From contig NZ_BAABHB010000002.1 of NCBI RefSeq assembly GCF_039541875.1, forward strand, positions 1 to 64,000: a stretch of 64,000 nucleotides of DNA, written 5' to 3'. The notes under the pieces were generated by a model, which saw nothing but the letters and a program-made list of their open reading frames with translations, searched no databases and was not told the origin of the DNA. A program made the position numbers and the translations under genes. Numbering within the stretch: the first letter of the stretch is position 1; each line of letters starts with the position of its first letter. Positions 53,066 through 61,892 of this stretch are shown piece by piece. The stretch comes from Nibrella viscosa. GTDB taxonomy: Bacteria; Bacteroidota; Bacteroidia; Cytophagales; Spirosomataceae.

Positions 53066-55114
53066 ATGTCCTTAGAAAATCCACAGCGTTATACGGTCAC
53101 GGCGGCCCTCATCTACGCCAACGGCCCTATCCATATCGGTCACCTGGCCGGGTGCTACCTGCCGGCTGACATCTACGTGCGCTACCTCCGCAGTACCGGC
53201 AGAGATGTGGCCTTTATCAGCGGTACCGACGAGCACGGTGTGCCCATTACCATCAAAGCCAAAAAAGATGGCGTAACCCCGCAGCAGATCGTCGATAAAT
53301 ACTACGTCCAGATTAAACAGGCGTTCGAGGATTTCGGGATATCCTTCGATACCTATTCCCGAACCACGAGCCCGGTTCACCACGAAACGTCACAGGAGTT
53401 TTTTCTGAAACTTTACAACGACGGCAATTTCGTGGAGGAGGTATCGGAGCAGTATTTTGATGAAGTGGCCCAGCAGTTTCTGGCCGACCGCTACATTATC
53501 GGTACCTGCCCGGTTTGCGGCAACGAAAACGCCTACGGGGATCAGTGTGAGCGTTGCGGCTCGGCTCTCAGCCCCACCGAACTGAAAAATCCCCGCTCCA
53601 CCCTGTCAGGTTCGCAGCCGGTGCTACGGCCAACCAAAAACTGGTACCTGCCCCTCGACCGGATGCAGCCGGAGATTGAGGCCTACGTCAACAGCCATCC
53701 CGAATGGAAAACCAACGTTTTTGGTCAGTGCCAGTCATGGCTGAAAGAAGGCCTGCGCCCCCGCGCCATGACCCGCGACCTGGAATGGGGGGTAAAAGTG
53801 CCGCTGCCGGATACCGAAGGCAAAGTGCTATACGTCTGGTTTGATGCCCCCATCGGCTACATTTCCATGACCAAAGAATGGGCCGCTGAGCAGGGTCGCG
53901 ACTGGGAACTGTACTGGCGCGACCAGCACACCAAACTGGTGCATTTTATTGGGAAGGATAATATTGTCTTCCACTGTATCATCTTCCCGGCCATGCTGAT
54001 GGCGGAGGGCAGCTATATCCTGGCCGAAAACGTGCCCGCCAACGAGTTCATGAACCTCGAAGGCGACAAGATTTCGACCTCCCGCAACTGGGCCGTCTGG
54101 CTGCACGAGTACCTGGAGGAGTTGCCCGGTAAGCAGGATGTACTCCGGTATGTACTGGCCGCCAATGCGCCCGAAACCAAAGACAGCGAATTTACCTGGA
54201 AAGATTTTCAGGCCCGTAACAACAACGAACTGGTCGCCGTTTTCGGCAACTTTGTTAACCGGGCGGTGGTGCTGACCCAGAAGTTCTGCGACGGTAAAGT
54301 ACCTGCTTTGTGCGAACCCAATGAATACGACCAGCAGGCACTGGACGAACTGGCCCTGTTTCCCGACCGCATCGGGCAGGCCATTGAGCAGTACCGCTTC
54401 CGTGAGGCTCTGTCGCAACTAATGGATTTGGCGCGGCTGGGCAACAAGTACCTGGCGGATACGCAACCCTGGCAGGTGGTTAAGACCGACCCGCTGCGCG
54501 TAAATACCATCATGAACATTGCCCTACAGATTACGGCCAACCTGGCCATTGTTTGTGAGCCCTTCCTGCCGTTTACGGCCGAGAAGCTGCGGCAGCAACT
54601 GAACATGGAGAAAATGACCTGGATTAATGCCGGCCGGGCCGACCTGCTGCCGGATGGACATGAACTGGGCAAGGGCGAACTGCTGTTCGCCAAACTGGAA
54701 GACGACGTTATCAACCAGCAAATTCAAAAACTACACGACGCCAAACGTATGAACGAACTGGCCACCAAAACCGTACCGGCCCTCAAATCTGAAATTAACT
54801 ACGATGATTTTGCCAAAATGGACATCCGCATCGGCACCATTATAGAAGCGGAGCGGGTACCAAAAAGCGACAAACTGCTGAAGCTGAAAGTTGATGACGG
54901 CCACGGACAGCGGCAGATTCTGAGCGGTATCGCCAAACATTTTGCGCCGGAAGCTATTATTGGTAAGCAGGTAACCTTCCTGGCCAACCTCGCCCCCCGC
55001 AAGATGATGGGCCTGGAATCTCAGGGCATGATTCTGATGGCCGAAGACCGCGACGGCAGTCTCTCCCTCATCATGCCTGATAAGCAGGTCTGGAACGGCG
55101 GGACGGTGAGCTAA
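53066..55114 (+). CDS. metG: Methionyl-tRNA synthetase
   Basis: 682 aa, class I. HIGH-type motif in YANGPIHIGHLAGCYL (about 12-27), zinc knuckle CPVCGNENAYGDQCERC (about 149-165), and KMSKS-type loop DKISTSRNWA (about 335-344). The C-terminal 110 residues (DFAKMDIRIGTIIEAERVPK) are the tRNA-binding dimerisation domain. Full length for the Bacteroidota enzyme. Followed by a word-repeat hairpin and ppi. Confidence 0.97.
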   Translation: MSLENPQRYTVTAALIYANGPIHIGHLAGCYLPADIYVRYLRSTGRDVAFISGTDEHGVPITIKAKKDGVTPQQIVDKYYVQIKQAFEDFGISFDTYSRTTSPVHHETSQEFFLKLYNDGNFVEEVSEQYFDEVAQQFLADRYIIGTCPVCGNENAYGDQCERCGSALSPTELKNPRSTLSGSQPVLRPTKNWYLPLDRMQPEIEAYVNSHPEWKTNVFGQCQSWLKEGLRPRAMTRDLEWGVKVPLPDTEGKVLYVWFDAPIGYISMTKEWAAEQGRDWELYWRDQHTKLVHFIGKDNIVFHCIIFPAMLMAEGSYILAENVPANEFMNLEGDKISTSRNWAVWLHEYLEELPGKQDVLRYVLAANAPETKDSEFTWKDFQARNNNELVAVFGNFVNRAVVLTQKFCDGKVPALCEPNEYDQQALDELALFPDRIGQAIEQYRFREALSQLMDLARLGNKYLADTQPWQVVKTDPLRVNTIMNIALQITANLAIVCEPFLPFTAEKLRQQLNMEKMTWINAGRADLLPDGHELGKGELLFAKLEDDVINQQIQKLHDAKRMNELATKTVPALKSEINYDDFAKMDIRIGTIIEAERVPKSDKLLKLKVDDGHGQRQILSGIAKHFAPEAIIGKQVTFLANLAPRKMMGLESQGMILMAEDRDGSLSLIMPDKQVWNGGTVS

Positions 55115-55123
55115 TTTCTAAAA

Positions 55124-55203
55124 AGTGAAAGCGTGGGGCGCGTAGCCCGAAGAAACGTTCTTTTGCCGGCCACTCTTTCACTCATTCGCTCGTTCACTCT
55201 TTA
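55124..55203. repeat. gagtgaa-word inverted repeat between metG and the cyclophilin gene
   Basis: Core arms 55124-55136 and 55170-55182 match at 12 of 13 positions. The right side continues as cactcattcgctcgttcactcttt, the complement of gagtgaa/gagcgaa words. The same word set forms the repeat at 21060-21141. Confidence 0.7.
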
Positions 55204-55212
55204 ATTTTTCCT

Positions 55213-55656
55213 ATGAAAGCACAAATGCGTACCGAGAAAGGTACAATGACCATTGAGTTTTACGATCAGGACGCGCCCAAAACCGTCGACAATTTTCTGA
55301 ACCTTGCCAAATCAGGCTATTACAATGGTGTGACATTCCACCGGGTAATACCCAATTTTGTGGTGCAGGGTGGTGACCCGACCGGAACGGGTGCCGGCGG
55401 ACCAGGCTATACCATTCCGTGCGAACTGGACGGAGACAATCAGTACCACGACCGGGGCGTATTGTCGATGGCGCATCGGGGCCGAAACACCGGCGGTTCG
55501 CAGTTTTTCATCTGCCTGAGCCGGGAGAACACCAAGCACCTCGACCGGAATCATACTTGCTTTGGGAAAGTGGTAGAAGGAATCGACGTAATTGACCAGA
55601 TCCGGCAGGGTGACAAAATTCTGGATATTACGGTCCTGGAAGAAGAGCAGGCGTAA
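55213..55656 (+). CDS. Peptidyl-prolyl cis-trans isomerase, cyclophilin type
   Basis: 147 aa, cytoplasmic (no signal peptide). Core motifs TVDNFLNLAKSGYYNGVTFHRVIPNF, VVQGGDPTGTG and GSQFFICLSRENTKHLD are those of bacterial PpiB. Catalytic Arg is in FHRVI. It follows metG by 98 bp. Terminated by the stem at 55674. Confidence 0.93.
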   Translation: MKAQMRTEKGTMTIEFYDQDAPKTVDNFLNLAKSGYYNGVTFHRVIPNFVVQGGDPTGTGAGGPGYTIPCELDGDNQYHDRGVLSMAHRGRNTGGSQFFICLSRENTKHLDRNHTCFGKVVEGIDVIDQIRQGDKILDITVLEEEQA

Positions 55657-55673
55657 AACCTGGGAGCAAAAAG

Positions 55674-55709
55674 AAAGCCGTATCGCAGTTTATTTTGTGA
55701 TACGGCTTT
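55674..55709 (+). terminator. Intrinsic terminator after the cyclophilin gene
   Basis: 11-bp perfect stem aaagccgtatc/gatacggcttt with a 14-nt loop, followed by T-run. Confidence 0.9.
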
Positions 55710-55751
55710 TTTATACTAATCTAGGAATTGGTGTAGCTACCTATAAAAAAG

Positions 55752-55784
55752 ATAAAGCCTCCCGATCGTTGCGAGAGGCTTTAT
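55752..55784 (-). terminator. Intrinsic terminator (minus) after the small secreted gene
   Basis: 10-bp stem ataaagcctc/gaggctttat; reading minus it exits into CTTTTTTATAG. About 100 bp after the stop of the gene at 55886-56320. Confidence 0.75.
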
Positions 55785-55885
55785 ACTGACTATTCCTAAA
55801 CCCTTAACCTTTTCTACATGAAAAACTAACTTTAACCCTTTTCTGTTCCTGAGAACTTAGCTTTTTTTAAGAATTTTACCTTCTC

Positions 55886-56320
55886 TTAAAGCTCTATTTG
55901 TTCTTGCTGGCCGGCTTCAACACTCCACAGGAAATTTATGATCCGGGTTGTGTAATCTGCCTGATTTTGCCAGCGACCGGCCTCTGTACCTTTTTGCTTT
56001 GCCAGTTGCTTGCTTAATTGAGACGCAGCTGCATTGAATTGGTCACGAGCTTCTGTCGTCAGGTTAAGTAGCGCTGCCGGGTTTTGATTATATAACATGA
56101 CAACACTGTAAAAGTTTTGCCAGTCGCTTTTCCGGACCGACCGGCCGATTCGCTGCTCAACGTAGGTAGCTAATTGCTTTTCTGAACCGTTGATCAGCAA
56201 TGCGCTTGCCGGCTTGTTGGCTGCCGGGCTATCATCAAGTGTGGTGGTAGCCGCGTTTGCCTTACTGGTCACCAATCCTAATCCAAGAACCAGTGATGCA
56301 AAGATAACACGCGTTTTCAT
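55886..56320 (-). CDS. Small secreted protein of unknown function
   Basis: 144 aa. Signal peptide MKTRVIFASLVLGLGLVTSKANA. The mature part is helical and Gln/Ala/Asn-rich, including LATYVEQRIGRSVRKSDWQNFYSVVML and LWSVEAGQQEQIEL. No family recognised. It is flanked by its own terminator and a 240-bp AT-rich leader, so it is a single-gene unit. Confidence 0.7.
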   Translation of the reverse strand: MKTRVIFASLVLGLGLVTSKANAATTTLDDSPAANKPASALLINGSEKQLATYVEQRIGRSVRKSDWQNFYSVVMLYNQNPAALLNLTTEARDQFNAAASQLSKQLAKQKGTEAGRWQNQADYTTRIINFLWSVEAGQQEQIEL

Positions 56321-56560
56321 AGTTTTGTTCTATTTTGTTTACAATGATAGAACGTACCACGCTGGTAATAAGTTTATTTTTGTTTCTCTCTTTATAGGGC
56401 TGCTTTGAAATTTTATTTTTTATATTCTTCTGATTGAACGGTATAGGTCTATATATTTTGCTGATTTCGGTCAATATGCATAATTTTATTTTGTACGAAC
56501 AGGTGTTGATTTGTATAAAAAATATTATTGCTCTACTTGAAAGTTCTTTAAAATATCCTA

Positions 56561-57127
56561 TTATTGGTTAAAAATATTCATTGTTTGTTGTATGCCGATA
56601 GTGCAAAAACTAATAACTGCATCACCCGCCCGGTCCAGAACCTCCGGTAACTGCTCAACTTCTTCGTCAGGAAACTGCCCCAGCACGAAATCTACCTGCC
56701 GTCCTTTGCTGAATTGACTGCCGATGCCGAAGCGTAATCGGGCGTATTCCTGTGAGTTCAGCACCTCATCAATATTCCGTAACCCATTATGGCCACCTGG
56801 TGAGCCTTTGGACCGTAGCCTGAGTTTACCGAATGGTAAATCCTTATCGTCAGTGATCACCAGAAGGTTATCAACCGGAATGTTCTCCTGCTTCATATAA
56901 TACGAAACTGCCCGGCCGCTGAGGTTCATGTAGGTAGTTGGCTTTATCAGCACAATCTGCCTGCCTTTGTGCCGCCACTCGGCAGTGTAGGCGAGCCGTT
57001 GCATCGAAAACCGAAAATCGTTTTGAGCGGCTAGCCGGTCAAGAACCATAAAGCCGGCATTATGGCGGGTGAGGGCGTATTCGGGACCAATGTTGCCGAG
57101 GCCGACAACCAGAAACTTTGAACTCAT
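56561..57127 (-). CDS. pth: Peptidyl-tRNA hydrolase
   Basis: 188 aa from ATG 57127 (MSSKFLVVGLGNIGPEYALT); a longer frame to 57166 lacks family support. Releases tRNA from stalled peptidyl-tRNA. Catalytic His in TRHNAGFMVLDRLA (about residue 22), KPTTYMNLSGRAVSYYMK, DDKDLPFGKLRLRSKGSPGGHNGLR and FGIG are the family motifs. Terminal region is preceded downstream by a 240-bp AT-rich gap. Confidence 0.95.
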   Translation of the reverse strand: MSSKFLVVGLGNIGPEYALTRHNAGFMVLDRLAAQNDFRFSMQRLAYTAEWRHKGRQIVLIKPTTYMNLSGRAVSYYMKQENIPVDNLLVITDDKDLPFGKLRLRSKGSPGGHNGLRNIDEVLNSQEYARLRFGIGSQFSKGRQVDFVLGQFPDEEVEQLPEVLDRAGDAVISFCTIGIQQTMNIFNQ

Positions 57128-57220
57128 TCCGTGTAACCTATGAATTGTTCTGCAATCAGGCCGCAAAGTTGAGAATTTATGCGGGCAATCGCTATAGGCT
57201 GCTTCAAAACAGCGGCAGCC

Positions 57221-58087
57221 TCAGGCTATATGCTGCTGCTGATATTTTAACGGACTTAGCCCGGTATGCGCTTTGAAATATTTGTTGAAGTTCGAGAAGT
57301 TATTGAAACCGCTCTCGTAGCAAACCTGAGCAATACTGAGTTTACCTTCCAGCAGTAACCGGCAGGCATGACCGATCCGGAGTTCGAGCAGAAACTGGGA
57401 ATACGTTTTACGGGTACGGGATTTAAAGTAGCGGCAGAAGGAGTTCGGGCTTACGCTGGCTACTTCGGCAATCTCTTCCAACGAAATTTTCTGCTGAAAA
57501 TTGGCAATAGAGTAAGCATAGATGCGGTTAATCTGGTCGGCTTCGGCTTCGGAGATGCGTGCAAACTGGCTGCTGCTGGAGAGTACCGTTGTATCATTGG
57601 AGATCGCAATGGTCTGCAGGGTAGTGAGAAGCAGCAAAATACGCTCAGGACTGGGGGCGATCCGCAGTTTAGTCAGCAGATCCTGTACCCGCTGCTGCGT
57701 AGCACCAGTAACCCGGATACCGGCCCTCGCTTTGTCGAGCAGCGCTTTGATGGGCCTGTTTTCCGGTAATTGCAGAAACCGTTCGCCCCAGAAGTTTTCC
57801 TGAAAGTGGACTACCGTGGCAATTGACCACAAATCACTCTCGCCGGCAAAATACCGGTCTTCACTCCGCCAGTAATGGGGTAGATTGGGGCCAACCAGCA
57901 GGACATCGCCATCCTGAAAGTTCTGAATACTGTCGCCGATAAGCTGCGTTCCGGTGCCGGATTCTATGTGAAGTAGTTCTATTTCAGGGTGATAGTGCCA
58001 CCGGTTGTAGAAATAGGGTACCTTGTCCTGGCGGACGCTAAACGAGTACTCAAACCCAATCGGCACTTTTAGTAATTGCGGCTTCAT
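57221..58087 (-). CDS. AraC family transcriptional regulator with cupin domain
   Basis: 288 aa. An N-terminal cupin (about 20-110; HYHPEIELLHIESGTGTQLIGD) probably senses a small molecule. The C-terminal double HTH is clear: ISLEEIAEVASVSPNSFCRYFKSRT and IAQVCYESGFNNFSNFNKYFKAHTG (about 205-285). Divergent from the sigma-factor gene with 147 bp between starts; target unknown. Confidence 0.87.
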   Translation of the reverse strand: MKPQLLKVPIGFEYSFSVRQDKVPYFYNRWHYHPEIELLHIESGTGTQLIGDSIQNFQDGDVLLVGPNLPHYWRSEDRYFAGESDLWSIATVVHFQENFWGERFLQLPENRPIKALLDKARAGIRVTGATQQRVQDLLTKLRIAPSPERILLLLTTLQTIAISNDTTVLSSSSQFARISEAEADQINRIYAYSIANFQQKISLEEIAEVASVSPNSFCRYFKSRTRKTYSQFLLELRIGHACRLLLEGKLSIAQVCYESGFNNFSNFNKYFKAHTGLSPLKYQQQHIA

Positions 58088-58234
58088 ACCATCTAATTGT
58101 CAGGGTTATTGACCTATGTACGCTAATTATGCCAAAATATATCAAAAATATGCCAATTTGCTAACAGATATAGAGCCTGACCGGCTGTTGCTTTGCATTA
58201 CTGTACCCACCCCCCAGCAAGCAGCAGAATCTTT

Positions 58235-58789
58235 ATGACGGCAGTTGAATACCAGCTTTGGATGGATTTTCTGGACGGTAATGAAGCGGCTTTTGGCCAG
58301 TTATACCAGCGTTATTATAAGGATTTGTACCGGTACGGGAAGACACTGGAGGCCGACGAGGAACTCATAAAAGACGCTATTCAGGATTTGTTTATCAACC
58401 TGCACCAGTACCGCTCCGGTCTGAAGCCGGTGACCTCCGTCAAATTTTACCTGATGGGTTCGCTCCGGCACAAGCTACAGGGCTACTTCCGGCAAGCGAA
58501 ACGGAATGAAGAAACCTGCCAGGGACTACTGCACCTGGACGCTCCCGTAGACGTATCAGCCGAAGACCGGCTCATTGATGCGGAACGGTGCGGAGCGCTG
58601 CACCATAAATTAGCGGAAGCGGTAAATAATCTGCCCAGCCGGCAGCGGGAGGTGATCCGGATGAAGTTCTATGAAGAACAACCGCTTCCGTTTATCGAGC
58701 AGACGATGAACATCCGGTATCAAACCGTTGCCAACCTTTCCAGCCGGGCGCTGAAACGCCTGAATACCGAATTGAGCAGTTATTTGTAA
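58235..58789 (+). CDS. ECF-type RNA polymerase sigma factor
   Basis: 184 aa from ATG 58235 (MTAVEYQLWMDFLDGNEAAF). Region 2 is FGQLYQRYYKDLYRYGKTL and DLFINLHQYR (about 18-70); region 4 is LAEAVNNLPSRQREVIRMKFYEEQPLPFIEQTM (about 128-160). No anti-sigma FecR gene follows, unlike many Bacteroidota ECF loci, so its control is unknown. Confidence 0.88.
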   Translation: MTAVEYQLWMDFLDGNEAAFGQLYQRYYKDLYRYGKTLEADEELIKDAIQDLFINLHQYRSGLKPVTSVKFYLMGSLRHKLQGYFRQAKRNEETCQGLLHLDAPVDVSAEDRLIDAERCGALHHKLAEAVNNLPSRQREVIRMKFYEEQPLPFIEQTMNIRYQTVANLSSRALKRLNTELSSYL

Positions 58790-59237
58790 ACCCTACCGGA
58801 ATCTGTTGACTGCCCACGGTCTCTATCTCGCTTATAGCTTTGACCCGGTCCATTTTGCGTTCTCACGAACGCTCCCTCTGCTCCTTCTCCTGTTCGCACT
58901 GATTGTTTACCGCTCGCGTTACTGGTTCTTTTCCCTACTCCCGACGGCTTTCACGTTTGATCAGCAGAGGGCACCTCAACCCTGTAAAGCGCTTACAACG
59001 GCTGTCGTTTGGCGATGGAGCCTTTATTCTTTCTAATGAGAAAGCCTATGACCTGGATTATGACAGACACAGAGGAGAAGCCCAACGCCGTAACTCGGTG
59101 CCCAGGAAAATTTTAGCCTTTTTCAGGGAAAAGAATTGAGCTTCTGAACGCTCATAACATCTTTCGGCAAACAATCCTATGAGCTACTATGTTATTGTCT
59201 TCAAACAAAACCTGCCGAAGAGGCAGACTAAAACGTT
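58790..59237. other. Gene-free interval after the sigma-factor gene
   Basis: 448 bp. Overlapping short frames (58806-59036, 58903-59139) have no signal, domain or plausible start context, so I do not call them. No tRNA or hairpin recognised. Confidence 0.5.
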
Positions 59238-59570
59238 ATGAAAATGAAAAAGGTAATGATCGCGGCCGCTGTAAGTGCCGCTCTATTGTGGTCAGGAGGT
59301 GCGTTTGCCCAGGCCGTGCAGGAGGCTAAAGAAGCCAAAAAGGAGATGAAGGCCGAGAAGAAAGTGGCCAAAGCTCAGAAAAAGTTGAAGAACGCTAAGG
59401 AAGATAAGGGGATTGTGGGTATTACCAGTCCTGAAACGAAGATAGCAAAAGCGGAAAAGAAGCGCGAAAAGGCTATTAAAAAGGAAATAAAAAGCGACGC
59501 TAAAGATCTGAAAGCGAAAGCTAAACGCAGAACTAAAAAAGCCGACCGAGTAGTAACACCCAACAGCTAA
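59238..59570 (+). CDS. Small Lys/Ala-rich secreted protein
   Basis: 110 aa. Signal peptide to about residue 25 (SAALLWSGGAFAQA). The mature chain is very rich in Lys, Ala and Glu (EAKEAKKEMKAEKKVAKAQK), predicting a long charged helix or coiled coil. A neutral break (GIVGITSPET) interrupts it. Strongly basic, so it might bind nucleic acid or anionic polymers; no family recognised. Ends at a clear terminator. Confidence 0.7.
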   Translation: MKMKKVMIAAAVSAALLWSGGAFAQAVQEAKEAKKEMKAEKKVAKAQKKLKNAKEDKGIVGITSPETKIAKAEKKREKAIKKEIKSDAKDLKAKAKRRTKKADRVVTPNS

Positions 59571-59586
59571 GCTCGCCCGAAAGACC

Positions 59587-59618
59587 AGCCGGTGGCAACC
59601 TTTGGGAAGCCACCGGCT
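59587..59618 (+). terminator. Intrinsic terminator after the Lys/Ala-rich gene
   Basis: 10-bp stem agccggtggc/gccaccggct, 12-nt loop, followed by T-run. Confidence 0.9.
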
Positions 59619-59712
59619 TTTTTTATTATTGCGCTGATTAATTTTGGATAGCTCCTTTTATCAGTATGGCAACAAAAAATAAGACACTAGAAACTGAGGT
59701 TGACATAAGGGA

Positions 59713-59914
59713 GTTCGTAAAGGGTGCATTTCAAAACTACCAACAACACTCTTGCATGCATTCATTTATAACCCAATCCGTTTAAAATCGCTGGGTTCAT
59801 AGTGTTTTTTGAGACTGAATAGTGTCTATTTATGTTGAAAGTAGAGTCTTGTATGGCTTAAATGATAAAATGAGTACCTTTTGTTGGTATTTCTGAAATG
59901 CACCCGTTCGTAAA
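59713..59914. repeat. 9-bp target-site duplication flanking the MITE
   Basis: gttcgtaaa occurs at 59713-59721 and 59906-59914, immediately outside the two terminal repeats; the copies are identical. Confidence 0.9.
59722..59905. mobile_element. 184-bp MITE (non-autonomous transposable element)
   Basis: Terminal inverted repeats 59722-59746 and 59881-59905 match at 23 of 25 positions and begin gggtgcatttca. Perfect 9-bp direct repeats flank it. The interior has no coding frame; it contains small internal palindromes (aaccca..tgggtt). A transposase acting in trans is not in this window. The 9-bp duplication is compatible with several IS families, so I do not assign one. Confidence 0.9.
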
Positions 59915-60425
59915 CTCATTTGTTGACAATGAACAAAAAAGGGCTGACAGTTATCAACTGATAGAATTAATGTCACAATGGTCAGGCTTTGAACCCAGAA
60001 TGTGGGGACCGGCAATTATTGGGTTTGGCAGTTATCATTATAAATATACAAGTGGACACGAAGGGGACGCCCCACTTATCGGGTTTTCACCGCGAAAAGC
60101 AGCGTTTTCGTTATATGTATCAGTACTTGGCCACGACAATAAAAATCTGCTTAGTGAATTGGGGAAGTATAAAATGGGTAAAGCCTGTATTTATGTCCAA
60201 AAATTATCCGACCTGAACATCGAAACACTGGAGCGACTAAGTAAAGCGACGATAGAATACATTACCAAAAATCAAAGCCCAGTCCAAAACCGCTGATGCC
60301 TGTACCATTGTCGCCCTGACCGCCCACGAATACTGTCCTGCTGAGCCGTTCTTTGTTGCCGGACACCCGCTAAAAATCTGCCGCTGCTCACGGCCCACTG
60401 CCGCCGGTCTCCGTATATTTAAGGC

Positions 60426-60965
60426 ATGAATCAGAAACGCCTAATCCTGAGCAGTCCGCTGCTGGAAATTGTCATTAGCCGGCTTTGCCAGGAGTTAATC
60501 GAAAACCACCAGCAGTTTGACGATTCCGTCGTGCTCGGCCTGCAGCCGCGTGGCATTTACCTGGCCGAGCGGATCGTGCGCGAACTGGGCCGCACCCTCG
60601 GCAAGGATATTCCGCTGGGATATCTGGATGCAACCTTCTACCGCGATGATTTCCGGCGTCGCGATACGCCCCTGAGGCCCAATACTACCCATGTCCCTTT
60701 CCTGCTGGAGAAGAAAAAGGTAATCCTGATTGACGATGTCATCTCCACCGGCCGGATGGTGCGGGCCGCGCTGGATGCTATGACGGCTTTTGGACGACCC
60801 AGCAAAATAGAATTGCTGGTGTTGATTGACCGGCGCTACAACCGGGAATTACCCATTAAACCGGGATATATCGGCCAGCGAGTCAATACCCTGGAGTCGC
60901 AGCGGGTGCTGGTCGAGTGGACCGAGCAGGGGGCCGAAACCGACCGCATCTGGATGATGGAATAA
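60426..60965 (+). CDS. pyrR: PyrR-type phosphoribosyltransferase / pyrimidine regulator
   Basis: 179 aa. PRPP-binding motif VILIDDVISTGRMVRAALDAM (about 99-119) and GLQPRGIYLAERI (about 38-50) match PyrR, which in other bacteria has uracil phosphoribosyltransferase activity and can bind pyr mRNA. DATFYRDDFRRRD is also PyrR-like. No pyr operon or attenuator is seen beside it, so an RNA-binding role is not supported here. Confidence 0.9.
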   Translation: MNQKRLILSSPLLEIVISRLCQELIENHQQFDDSVVLGLQPRGIYLAERIVRELGRTLGKDIPLGYLDATFYRDDFRRRDTPLRPNTTHVPFLLEKKKVILIDDVISTGRMVRAALDAMTAFGRPSKIELLVLIDRRYNRELPIKPGYIGQRVNTLESQRVLVEWTEQGAETDRIWMME

Positions 60966-61163
60966 AAAATTTTCAACTGGTGTAGGGGTGAAGGGTTGGA
61001 TGGATGTCTTAGCCTCAAAACCCGGAAATCCGACGAGGTTTGTCCGCCGAAAAGGCAGGTTCATCCCGAGAAACAACCGATTCAGCAAAAGCAATTTTTT
61101 CCTGGGGCAGGTTTGTCGGAAATTTGGGTGTCTGAAGTTCAAACATTTACAGTATTCACACCC

Positions 61164-61871
61164 ATGAAACGTCAATTTATCCACACCATTTTTGCTCTTT
61201 TACTGGCTGGTTTAACCGCCTGCGAAAACACCTTTATTGGCCCCTACGAAGAGACCCGGCAGACTTACGGGCTTACCGGTTTCGACCGGCTCGACATGGG
61301 CAGCGCCTTCCGTATCACCGTTACCAGGGGCAGCACCTTCGCCATTGAAGCCAAAGGCAACCAGCGCGATATCGAAGACCTGGACATCTACACCCGTAAT
61401 GGTACACTCTACGCCAAGTACCGGAATCCGCTGCGCTCACGTCGTTACAGCATGAATATCGACATTACCATGCCGGAACTGCGGGGCGTCGATTTCTCCG
61501 GAGCCTCCAAATCGACGGTAACGGGCTTTACCAATGTCCGCGAACTGGATGTTAAGTTGTCGGGCGCTTCTAAATCAACCGTTGAGGTAACTGCCGGCCG
61601 GCTGAACATCGACCTGTCGGGGGCTTCTGACCTGTTCCTGAAAGGCAACGGCGGAGTAATTCGCGGTGAATTGTCAGGTGCCAGCAAGGTAGAAGCCTAC
61701 GACTTCCCGGTTGACGAAGCCGACCTGGATTTGTCCGGGGCCAGCAACGCTTACGTGCGAGTTGATAAGAACCTGACGGTGAAAGCCAGCGGTGCCAGCG
61801 ATGTACGCTACCGGGGTACACCCGTAGTTCGCTCGCAGGTGTCAGGTGCCAGCAAAGTGCGGCAAGACTAA
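61164..61871 (+). CDS. Head-GIN (DUF2807) lipoprotein
   Basis: 235 aa from ATG 61164 (MKRQFIHTIFALLLAGLTACEN); lipobox LTAC. The mature chain is the head-GIN adhesin-type domain, a beta-solenoid with seven SGAS turns (FSGASKST, LSGASDLF, LSGASKVE and so on) between about residues 110 and 232. Upstream in-frame codons to 60996 precede the signal and are rejected. Predicted envelope lipoprotein of unknown function. Confidence 0.85.
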   Translation: MKRQFIHTIFALLLAGLTACENTFIGPYEETRQTYGLTGFDRLDMGSAFRITVTRGSTFAIEAKGNQRDIEDLDIYTRNGTLYAKYRNPLRSRRYSMNIDITMPELRGVDFSGASKSTVTGFTNVRELDVKLSGASKSTVEVTAGRLNIDLSGASDLFLKGNGGVIRGELSGASKVEAYDFPVDEADLDLSGASNAYVRVDKNLTVKASGASDVRYRGTPVVRSQVSGASKVRQD

Positions 61872-61892
61872 TTACGCTTAAGAGAGTCACTC

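Larger units (their letters stand above)
59666..60296 (+). pseudogene. DUF1801 gene interrupted by a MITE
   Basis: Removing the element 59722-59905 and one copy of the 9-bp duplication joins MATKNKTLETEVDIREFV to NSFVDNEQKRADSYQLIEL in frame. This gives a full-length DUF1801 (YdhG/CyaY-like) protein of about 148 residues, with the family motifs MWGPAIIGFGSYHYKY, FSPRKAAFSLYV and GKACIYVQKLSDL. As it stands, the 5' part ends at a stop inside the element (59783-59785). The 3' part is an open frame from an ATG at 59898 that lies within the element's right terminal repeat, so a near-complete protein might still be made. The AT-rich composition suggests acquisition. Confidence 0.88.

Noticed and set aside
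58806..59139. Two overlapping small frames after the sigma-factor gene
   Set aside because: No signal peptide or domain, biased composition, poor start context; I found no support for coding.
60426..60965. PyrR-controlled attenuator near pyrR
   Set aside because: No pyr genes and no anti-terminator/terminator pair were seen around the gene.
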